Below, piece by piece: positions 55,603-64,000 of a stretch of 64,000 nt of DNA (positions are counted from its first letter, which is position 1; the number at the start of each line of letters is the position of its first letter). The DNA comes from Pogona vitticeps (Eukaryota > Chordata > Lepidosauria > Squamata > Agamidae): positions 211,543,545-211,607,544 of the forward strand of contig NC_135785.1 of NCBI RefSeq assembly GCF_051106095.1, written 5' to 3'. The notes beneath the pieces are model-generated. The model had not been told where the DNA came from and did not search any database. It saw only the letters and a list, made by a program, of their open reading frames with translations. A program made the position numbers and the translations under genes.

Positions 55603-56139
55603 GCAGAATTCGCCTTAGTGCCACATATAGCCCATCTACAGCCACTTACCCCACTTCCGTCACATGCAGACAAAAATGTCTACCAGCTAAAGTTACAAGC
55701 AAGACACTGTGTTAACTGTGGCTTAAACACAAACTCTAAATGATGACCTAAGGCTGTTTAGCTCAAAAGTCTAAGCCCACATCCAAGAACAGAATATGTC
55801 CAAACTGGGAAGTACAGCTAAAAAATACCAGTAAGATATTCTGCCAACAGGAATTGAACCAAAGCAAAGAAAATTACAGTCAGCAAATTCATCTACTTTG
55901 ATGAAGGTGAGAACCGATACCAATAAGAAGGGGTACAATTTCAAATCGATCAAAGAAGAAGACAAATAAGAAACAATGATGCAGCTTCACAATAGAGAGA
56001 TCAGAAAAGACTCTAGTGGCACTGGAAGGTATTGTTTCTTAGCCAATAGGGGGTCAGATCCAGATGAAACTGCAGAATGAGAAGGGATTACACAGGAAGC
56101 ACAAAGACACTCAACTGACTCAACCAAAGTCATACTAAC

Positions 56140-57336
56140 AGTATGACTGTCTTACCAGACAGGGGAAAAGGTAATTCCTGAACCTATACTCCCCAATGCT
56201 ATTTAACATCTACATGAGGCCGCTGGGTGGGGTCATCAGGGGGTGTGGAGCTCGGTGTCATCAGTACGCTGATGATACTCAGCTCTACATCTCCTTTCCA
56301 CCTTCTGCAGGAGATGCTGTTCTGTCCCTCCAGCGCTGCCTGGGGACCGTATTGAAGTGGATGCAGGAGAACGGGCTGAGGCTGAACCCGGACAAGACGG
56401 AGGTACTGAGGGTGGGCCCTCACCCCCCACAGTTGGGGATTTGGGAAACTCCCTCTTTTTTGAGGGAGTGACCCTGCCTGCCAAGGATGGGGTTCGCAGC
56501 TTGGGGATTCACCTGGACCCGGCGCTCACCATGTAATCACAGGTGGCGTCGGTAGTCCGCTCCGCCTTTTTTCACCTTAGGCGGATAGCCCAGCTGCGGC
56601 CCTACCTTGATTTGGGGGTGCTCACCATCTTGGTACATGCGCTCGTAATCTCAAGATTAGACCTCTGTAATGTGCTCTACATGGGGCTTCCTTTGAGGCT
56701 GCTGCGGAAACTACAGGTGGTGCAGAATGTGGCGGCCAGATTACTTAGTGGAGTGAGGAAATTCCAACATATCTCACCCACTCTGGCCGCATTGCATTGG
56801 CTGCCCATACGATTCCGCATCGACTTCAAAGTGCTGTCGCTTACATACAAAGCCCTAAACGGTTTAGGGCCTCGATATCTGGCGGAACGCCTACTCCCAC
56901 CAAGTTCTACCCGTGTCACTCGTGCGAGCCAGGAGGTGAGGTTGAGGAGCCTAACGCCGAGGGAGGCCTGGAAGGAGAAGACAAGAAATCGGGCCTTCTC
57001 GGCAGTGGCTCCTCGCCTCTGGAACAATCTCCCTCCTGAGATTCGCAGGTCTCCCTCACTGGGTATCTTTAAGAAACAATTGAAGACATGGATGTTTGGG
57101 CAGGCCTTTCCATCATATTCCTCTTGACCTCCTTCTTCCCTCTTTACTGTTTCTATTTTGCACTCTATGTAATGTATTGTAGCGTTTTTACTAATTAGAA
57201 TTGCTTATTTATATTGTTATTGTATTTTATTGTTGTTAGCCACCTAGAGTGGTCCTCACCGACCACATAGACGGGGTATAAATTAAATAAATAAATAAAT
57301 AAACAAACAAACAAACAAACAAATAAATAAATAAAA

Positions 57337-57427
<91 letters not shown>
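56140..57427 (+). mobile_element. L2 LINE, RT and C-terminus with (AAAT)n tail
   Basis: The best-kept LINE in the window. One frame (56196-56471) has LFNIYMRPLGGVIRG, the catalytic YADDTQLYISF, and LKWMQENGLRLNPDKTEV. After a frame change near 56460-56540, a second frame (56543-57127) reads LRRIAQLRPYLDL, LVISRLDLCNVLYMGLPL, LQVVQNVAARLL and ends RLWNNLPPEIRRS...TWMFGQAF. The 3' UTR ends AGCCACCTAGAGTGGTCC and GGGGTATAAATTAAATAAAT. The tail (57284-57427) is about 35 AAAT units with an AAAC patch. 5'-truncated just before LSPMLFNIY. Fairly young. Confidence 0.92.
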
Positions 57428-57971
57428 CTTTGAGAAGAAGCTGCCAAATTTTAAAAAAAGCAACCAGAAAAGTGCCAGATGCTCTCTATAAGAATAAGCC
57501 TTGGAAACTGACCAAGTTCCCATCTGCAAGCAAAAACATGGGAAGCAAGTGGATCTTCAAGAAAAAGCATGACACTGAAGGCAAAGTTCAGGAGGATAAG
57601 GCAAAAATAGGATGCTCACAATGCTCAAGGATGCTCACAAAAATATGGTGAAGGTTATGACCAGGACAGACCACTAGTAATCAAACACATTGCAAACTTA
57701 GTTCTATAGTGTGTCTAAACAGATGACTGTGGAGCACCTAGATGTGGAGACAGCTTTCCTGCATGGTGAGATATAAGAAGATATCTATATGCAGCAACCA
57801 CACAGAGTGGAAACAACTGGAAAGGATAAGCTAGTATACAAACTGCAGAAACACATCTATGAACTGATATGAACTATAAGAATGTGGAATGAGAAGCTAA
57901 GCCACATTTTAATAAGAAAAGAATTTGAACAAAGTAAAGCAGACATATGCCTCTGAAGCAGAAACTGTATA

Positions 57972-58378
57972 CAGTGGTGCCTCACATTACGATGTTAATT
58001 CTTCCAGCAAAATCGCTGTAGAATGAAAACATCGTAATACGAGAATAAAAAGCTCATTGAAACGCACTGAAACCCCTCCAATGCATTCCAATGGGCTGGA
58101 AACTCACAGTCCAGCGAAGATCCTCCATAGGGCGGTCATTTTCAGTGCCTGTGCAGCGAGGAATCCATCCCAGAAAACAGCAGGGAGCCATTTTATTTAC
58201 CCAGTGGCCATTTTGAAACCGCCGATCAGCTGTCCGAAAATCATCATTTTGCAAAGAATCGCAAAGTGAAAAATTCCTATTCAGACCATCATTTTGCAAT
58301 CACAATTGCGATCGCAAAAAGATCGTCGTAACGTGGTTTCGTTGTAATGCGGGACAATCGTAAAGCGACACACGACTA
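57972..58378. mobile_element. Mariner/Tigger-like MITE inside copia fossil
   Basis: 407 bp between TA (57970-57971) and TA (58379-58380). The left end CAGTGGTGCCTCACATTACG and the inverted right end TAGTCGTGTGTCGCTTTACG match at about 16 of 22 positions. Internal TCGTAA/TTACGA motifs repeat. No transposase. Confidence 0.8.
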
Positions 58379-58573
58379 TATGTAGCTACATTCTGATTTA
58401 CACAGATAATTTAATTTTGGCTTGCAAAGAACTAATAAATCACCTGAACAAAAACAGTAAAAGTGAAGAGTCTGGGAGACATAACTTACAATCTTGGCAT
58501 TCAGATTAAATAAGATGTCTCTTTCACACTAAACCAAAACCATAAGACTGAAGAACATCTTGAAAGTCTAGGC

Positions 58574-58975
58574 CAGTGATGGTGAACCTATGGCACGCAT
58601 GCCACAGCTGGAATACAGAGCCCTCTCTGTGGGCACACTAGCCATAAGTCGTCATAGAGAAATACCCATCCTCCGATCCCAGATTTCAGCATTCCCCTCT
58701 GCTGGTGCAGTGGTCTAGTGGAGGGGTGTAATGGTGAACATTACTAGTCTAGCCCAATGGGGTTTTGGGGGACCAGTAAGTATTTATTTGTTAATACCAC
58801 CCATAGGAAAAAAAACAACCAAGCCTTTGACCCTTGCAGTGCAGGAGCAGTTGTTTTTTTCTAAACTAAAACCTCAGCATTTGGGTTTTAATTGCAGTAT
58901 TGGCACTTTGAAAGAAATAACTTGATTTTGTTTTGCAGTTTGGGCACTCGGGCTCAAAAAGCTTCACCATCACTG
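58574..58975. mobile_element. hAT-type MITE inside copia fossil, perfect target duplication
   Basis: 402 bp. Ends CAGTGATGGTGAAC and TTCACCATCACTG are inverted repeats. Both flanks are GTCTAGGC (58566-58573, 58976-58983). TATGGCACGC near the left end is a block I associate with Charlie-like hAT elements. No transposase frame. Confidence 0.93.
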
Positions 58976-59086
58976 GTCTAGGCCAAATGTATACCCACCC
59001 AGCAAATATACCAATGGAAGTGGAATGCTTTAGACCACATCAAAACAACTCTGTGCTGATAATAGGAAGGTGACTAAACTTAAGTA

Positions 59087-59331
59087 CAGCTGGCTAGATA
59101 GCTCAGTGACTATGGTATCTGGCTGTGGGAGCAGAGGTTTGGAGTTTGAGTCCCTGCTGTTCCTCCCTGGAGAAACAGCTAGCCTTTTCAGCGTTGGGCA
59201 AGCTGCATAATGCTAGAATGCCACCAGAAGAAGGAAGTGGTAAACCACTTCTGAGTACTTTCTACCTAGAAAACCCTGGAAAGGGTTATCATAAGTCAGA
59301 ATTGACTTGATGGTATTTAATTATTATTATC
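59087..59331 (+). mobile_element. tRNA-derived SINE (family B), near full length
   Basis: CTGGCTAGATAGCTCAGTGA (A box), GTTTGGAGTTTGAGTCCC (B box), then GGTAAACCACTTCTGAGTAC, TACCTAGAAAACCCTGG, ATAAGTCAGAATTGACTTGA and an ATTATTATT tail. Pieces of the same family are at 36359, 54214 and 55529. Confidence 0.85.
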
Positions 59332-59444
59332 CAATTCTTTAAAAAAAACATTTGGTCTATAAATGTGAGATATTGTGCTTCTGTATTCATGATTCAAAAC
59401 ACCAGGAAATAGCCCAATATTGCTTCACAATATTGCAGCAATGT

Positions 59445-59588
59445 TTGTTTGTTTGTTTACAAAATTTTTAGCTGCGCCATTACCAGTTGTCTCTGCGCAG
59501 CATATAACAATATTAAAACTTTAAAAACATTAAAAACCATTAAAAGGCATTATAATAATATCCTATATTAAAAACAATAATTAAAACA
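59445..59588 (-). mobile_element. L2 LINE 3' end, left flank of an L1
   Basis: Antisense L2 terminus: a GTTTGTTTGTTTGTTT tail, then AGCTGCGCCATTACCAG and an A-rich 3' UTR to ...ATTAAAACA. Positions 59470-59588 recur at 62335-62461 on the other side of the L1, where the L2 continues. Confidence 0.8.
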
Positions 59589-60006
59589 GAGAAAATAAAA
59601 AAACTAAACAATATTATGTTAATCTGTATGATACTCAAGAATTTTCCCTTGAAAAAAATAATACAATATATAGAAAAAGCAAACCTTCCTAAAGTACCAG
59701 AAAACGTTAAAAATCTCCTAAATGAGAAAAAAAAAACAATGATGGAAGTAATAGAAGCCATTAAAAAAAAAAGAGAGAGAGAGAGATAAGATCCCAGGAC
59801 CAGACAGATTACCAGCAGAATTTTATAAATCCTTCCAAGATATATTTAGCCTACCAATAAAAGAAATCTGCAACAAAGTGCTATTAGAAGCTAAAAAACC
59901 CAAGACATGGCTAGAATCATATATCACTCTAATACCAAAAGAAGATACGGACTCTACACCGCTCAGAGTGGTATAAATATACCAGATGGGCGGGATATAA
60001 ATCAAA

Positions 60007-60069
<63 letters not shown>

Positions 60070-62334
60070 ATACACACATTTTTAAGACCAATATCATTAT
60101 CGAACGTGGACTATAAAATCTTTGCAGTAATTATAGCAGAAAGATTGAAAACAATTTTAATGGAGTTCATCCATTCAGACCAAAATGGATTTTTGCCAAA
60201 AAGGCAACTAAGGTACAACCTAAGGATAATCTTATACATATTAGAATATTATGAAGTGCATGCAGAGAAACAAATGGCATTAATCTTTCTGGATGCCCAA
60301 AAAGCCTTTGATAATATGAATTGGCAATTTATGATACAGCAAATAAAAGCTATGGATTTTGGCAAAAACTTTACAAATGTGATTGAGAAAATCTGTAATG
60401 AACAAATAGCTAAAGTAATTGTAAATGGTGAATTGATGGATATTAATATAAAAAAGGCACTAGACAGGGATGTCTGCTCTCTACATTGTTATTCATATTA
60501 AATTTGGAAGTATTAAATAGGAATGTGAGGAACGATCCAGAAATCAAAGGCACCAAAATAAAGGATGAGAAATTCAAATTACAAGCATTTGCAGATGACT
60601 TGGTGTTTATTTTGGAAGATCCATTGGAAACAACATTACTGGAGAAAATTGATGAATTTGGAAAAGTAGCAGGATTGAAGATAAACAAAGAAAAAACTAA
60701 AGTTATAGTGAAAAATTTAACAGCCAAACAAAAAAAAATCAACTCTCAGAGACATCAGACCTACAAATAGTTTAAAAAGTCGAGTACCTCTGAATATATC
60801 TAACTGCTAGATGTGTAACTATAAAAGAAGATAATTATATAAAACTACTTAACCAAATAAAAATAGACCTAGAAAAATGGAAAAATCTACAGCTAACACT
60901 ATTAGAAAGAATTGCAACAATCAAAATGAACATCTTGCCAAAGCTACTCTTTCTATTTCAAATAGTGCCAGTGAAAATAAAGAAAAATACTTTGACAATC
61001 TAAACAAGGTGATATTAAAATTTATTTGTCAAGAGAAGAAAACCAGAATCAAATTGAAAATGCTCCAAGAATCCAAGGAAAAAGGAGATGTTGGTTTACT
61101 GGACTGGACCTTATATTACCAATCATCAGTCCTACTGTGGCTGAAAGAATGGATTAGTCTGAAAATCAAAAGACTTCTGTAGGGGCATGATCTACAGTTG
61201 GGTTGGCATACCTTTTTATGGTATCAGAAAGCTAAAACCCACAGGTATTTCCAAAACCACTATACAAGAAAAATGAAAATGTACACAAAAATACCAGGAT
61301 GGGTTTCACCTATAGAATCATTTGTTCATCCCAATCTTTTGAATTTTGAAAAAAAATTGACTTATACAGATATCTTAGATATAGATAGGAGATTAAAACC
61401 GAAACAAGACCGTATAGACCAGGGATTAGACGCATCGTGGTGGCCCATAATGCAAATACAATCTAGATATGAAAGGGATTCAAAAATGTATGATTTTTAT
61501 AAAGAACAGACAACGTTTGACCAAATAATGTTAACATCAGATGAAAAATTAATTAGGAAAATATATAAATTTATAAATATATAAATCTTTTAAATTGGAA
61601 AATGGAGGATGAACAGGTCAAAGAAATGATGGTTCAATGGGCAAACAATTTTGGATATAATATTGACTTTGAAAAATGGCAAAAACTGTGATCTAGAAAC
61701 TATAAAATGACATGGCAACATTTTATAAAGAGAATTTATATAAAATGTTTTATAGATGGCATTTATCATCTGATAGATGAGCTAAAATGTATTCTAATAG
61801 GTCAAGTAAATGCTGTAAATATGATAAAAAACCTGGAACTTATTATCACCTTTTGTGGACCTGTGACAAAGCAAAAACCTTTGGGGAAAAATACATATAT
61901 GGCTTGTTAAAATAATTTAAAAAAACGTAATTTTTAAGCCAGAACTCTTTCTACCAGTTATTACAAAGTGTTGATAAACAAAATGTAAATTTAATACTGC
62001 ATATTTTAACAGCCGCAAGGATTATATTTGCACAGTGCTGGAAAAATGAAGAAACACCTACAGATCAAGAAATAATTAAAAAGATACTGGATTCTATCAA
62101 AATGGATAGATTGACACTGAAAATCAAAGGAAAAGAAGATACAGAATATTATCAAACATGGAACTTGTTTTATCAATGGTTAGAAGCACATTGTATAGAT
62201 TAAGAGCTTAATATGTGTTGTAGTTGTATTAACAAATGATTATAAACTGAACCCAGGTGACACGATGTTAAATTAGCATGGATAGATTTTATAAATTATA
62301 ATAGTAATAATAAAAAGAAAATTAAAAAAGAATT
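59589..62334 (+). mobile_element. L1 LINE, 5'-truncated ORF2
   Basis: ORF2 text in several frames: LEKANLPKVPENVKNLLNEK (about 59670), KIPGPDRLPAEFYKSF (59790), YITLIPKEDTD (59925), then after a nested L2 tail RPISLSNVDYKIFAVIIAER, SDQNGFLPKRQ and IFLDAQKAFDNMNW (60080-60330). Near 60465 the frame changes; the next has LQAFADDLVFILEDP (catalytic FADD) and LKINKEKTKV. C-terminal pieces follow at 60877-61182 and 61198-61584. Ends in an A-rich tail (AATAAAAAGAAAATTAAAAA). At least four frame breaks, so dead. The L1 endonuclease and ORF1 are missing. Confidence 0.92.
59946..60071 (+). mobile_element. L2 tail nested in L1
   Basis: ACCGCTCAGAGTGGTATAAA, GATGGGCGGGATATAAATC and about 16 AAAT units interrupt the L1 ORF2 between PKEDTDS and RPIS. 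TACAC stands on both sides (59945 region and 60071-60076), a possible short target duplication. It is a very short 5'-truncated insertion. Confidence 0.8.
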
Positions 62335-64000
62335 AGCCACGCCATTACCAGTGGTCTCTGCGCGGCACATAACAATATTAAAACTTTTAAAACAATATTA
62401 AAACCATTAAAAATAGCCAATATTATAATAATATCCTGTATTAAAAACAATCATTAAAACATTAATATTAATACATCCTGCTGCTCATATGGTCAGCTAA
62501 AGAATACTATTTAATTAAAATGCTGGCTAAACAGAAAGGTCTTTGCCTGGTGCCAAATAGCTAAAAGTGTTAGAGCCAGGCAGATCTCTATAGGGAGGGC
62601 ATTCCAAAGTTGGGGGGCAACAGCTGAGAAGGCCCTATTTCGACATGCCATTACCCTCACCTCTTTTAGGGATGGCACCTTCAGAAGGGCCTCCTGGCCT
62701 GATCTTAGAGGACAGGCAGGCTCATATGGAAGAAGGTGGTCCTTTAGGTAACCAGGTCCTAAGCTGTTTAGGGCTTTATATGTCAAAGTAAGCACTTTGA
62801 ATTGGGCCTGAGCAACAACCGGCAGCCAGTGTAAATTTTTCAGAACCGATGTGATATGAGTCTGTGTGGCGGCACCACTTACCAGCGGCGCAGCCTGGTT
62901 CTGTGCCAGTTGCAGTTGCCGGACCATCTTCAGGCTGCCCCACATATAGTGCATTGCCGTAGTCCAGTCTGGTTGTTACCAGTGCATGTATGAGTGTTGC
63001 CAGGCTCTGCTCATCTGGGTAAGGGTGAAGTTGATATATTCTCTGCAGCTGTAAGAAGGCACCCTTGGACACCGAGTCCACCTGGGCTTCCAAGGTCAGA
63101 CCTGGGTCAAGGAGCACCCCAAGCTGCAGACCTTGTTCTTTAGGGGGAGTGTTATCCCGTGTAAGGCAGGGAAATGGACCTATCTGGTGGAGCACCTACC
63201 AGCAGCACTTCTGGGTTGAGCCTCAGTTTATTGACCCTCCTCCAGTCCATTATTGAGTCCAGGCACGAGTTCAGAATGGCAACTGCCACACTTGAATTGG
63301 TAAAGAATGAGAGGTAGAGCTGGGTGTTGTCAGCATATTGCTGACTCCTCAGCCCAAACCTCCTAACGACCTCCCCCAGCGATTTCATGTAGATATTGAA
63401 TAGCATGGGAGACAGTATAGAGCCCTGAGGAACCCCATGATGTAACCGCCATGGATCAGAGCTACTGTCCTCCCAGCACCACCTTCTGGACTCAATCAGC
63501 CAGGTAGGAATGGAACCATCATAAAATGGTGCCTCCCATTCCCACCCCAGCCAATCTGCCAGAAGGACACCATGGTCAATGGCGTCCTAAGCCGCTGAGA
63601 GGTCCAGGAGAATCAACAGGGATGCATTCCCCCTGTCATCAAACATGGTGACCCATAACCCAGCATGAAACCTAATTGAAATGGATCTAGACAATCCGTT
63701 TCATCAAAGAGAGACTGGAGCTGCTCAGCCACCACATGTGCCAACACCTTACCCAGAAAAGGGAGGTTTGCTACTGGTCAGTAGTTGATCACTAGATCTG
63801 GGTCCAGATTAGGTTTTTTTAGGAGTGGGCAAATCACTGCCTATTTTAACGGGGAAGGGACCACTTCCTCTCAATGAGGAGTTGATGACCTCCAGGATCC
63901 AGGTGTGAACTCCCCTGGCAGTTTCCTTTATTAGCCATGATGGGCAAGGGTCGAGTTGCGTAGTGGTGGCATGAACCGATCCAAGCACCCTGTCCACATC
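62335..64000 (-). mobile_element. L2 LINE, RT and C-terminus, runs off the window
   Basis: Antisense L2 resuming after the L1. Reading leftward from 64000 there is RT text with MLFNIYMKSLGEVVRRFGLR and SQQYADNTQLYLSF (63406-63300), where YADN stands at the catalytic YADD, so it is presumably dead. Next come LRLNPEVLLVGAPPD, LRRIYQLHPYPDE-like text, TTRLDYGNALYVG (about 62980), LQLAQNQAAPLVSG and AVAPQLWNALPIEI, ending with the 3' UTR at 62335-62510. The 63409-64000 part is the upstream RT/linker region, decayed. It continues to the right. Confidence 0.88.

Larger units (their letters stand above)
54791..56139. other. Intergenic with minor repeats
   Basis: Holds a (TTTA)n array (55397-55477) and a SINE piece (55529-55602). 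The rest, 55640-56139, may include more copia remains but nothing firm can be read. Frames across the TTTA array (LFIYLFIY...) are artefacts. Confidence 0.55.
57430..59083 (+). mobile_element. Copia-type LTR element fossil, reverse transcriptase part
   Basis: Plus-strand remains in three pieces: about 57440-57971, 58379-58573 and 58984-59083. Direct reading gives KPWKLTKFPSASKN, GSKWIFKKKHDTEGKV and VEHLDVETAFLHG, the start of the copia RT with its catalytic LDVxxAFLxG block, then ILIYTDNLILACKE, where copia RT has YVDD. The element is broken with many breaks and has no detected LTR. A mariner-like and a hAT-like element are inserted in it, and an L2 abuts its left side, so it predates all three. 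Copia elements are rare but known in lizards. Confidence 0.78.

Noticed and set aside
55269-55743. Frames with FIYLFIYLFIY repeats, also near 57236-57529 and 59823-60077
   Set aside because: Direct translation of TTTA/AAAT microsatellites, not membrane proteins.
56199-57039. Minus-strand frames of 74-116 codons opposite the L2
   Set aside because: Shadows of the L2 ORF on the plus strand, which carries the YADD reverse-transcriptase motif.
39031-64000. A neighbouring host gene such as NRIP1, which lies upstream of USP25 in mammals
   Set aside because: No exon, including the single large NRIP1 coding exon, could be recognised. The mammalian interval is large, so it probably lies further right.
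1-64000. CRISPR arrays, operons, bacterial promoters, tRNA or rRNA genes
   Set aside because: The window is vertebrate nuclear DNA. The only tRNA-like sequences are decayed SINE heads, and there are no regularly spaced repeats.

Overview
The window is vertebrate nuclear DNA, most likely from a lizard or another squamate. It carries the first ten coding exons of one recognisable host gene, the ubiquitin protease USP25, on the minus strand. A CpG-rich promoter and more than 20 kb of intergenic sequence follow. The squamate assignment rests on the repeats: a full-length Sauria-type tRNA SINE with a target duplication (46267-46610), two BovB/RTE tails, several L2/CR1-like LINEs ending in (AAAT)n, lizard-type L1, hAT and Tc1/mariner MITEs, Penelope-like pieces and an old copia-type element.

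Layout. 1-38500: USP25, read right to left. Exon 1 (start codon 38498-38500) lies in a CpG island, then come a 17.8-kb intron 1 and exons 2-10 between 20620 and 596. All ten exons join in phase with GT-AG sites and give exactly 360 codons: UBA-like region, SUMO-interacting motif, two ubiquitin-interacting motifs, and the start of the USP catalytic domain with the active-site cysteine at residue 178. The catalytic His/Asp part and the C-terminus lie beyond the left edge. The introns hold degraded L2 and L1 LINEs, a BovB tail, at least nine small DNA transposons with visible terminal repeats (several with intact target duplications), and palindromic Penelope-like ends.

38500-64000: promoter and intergenic DNA with no host gene that I can recognise. 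It is repeat-rich and strongly nested from about 50 kb onward. A broken copia-type element (traces from about 50.6 to 59.1 kb) has later L2, Penelope-like, mariner-like, hAT-like and tRNA-SINE insertions in or beside its remains. To its right a 5'-truncated L1 (59589-62334) sits inside an antisense L2 and is flanked by direct repeats of about 120 bp. The L2 reverse transcriptase runs off the right edge.

Most short open frames in the window are shadows of LINEs, microsatellites or GC-rich DNA. The real coding content is USP25 plus mobile-element relics.
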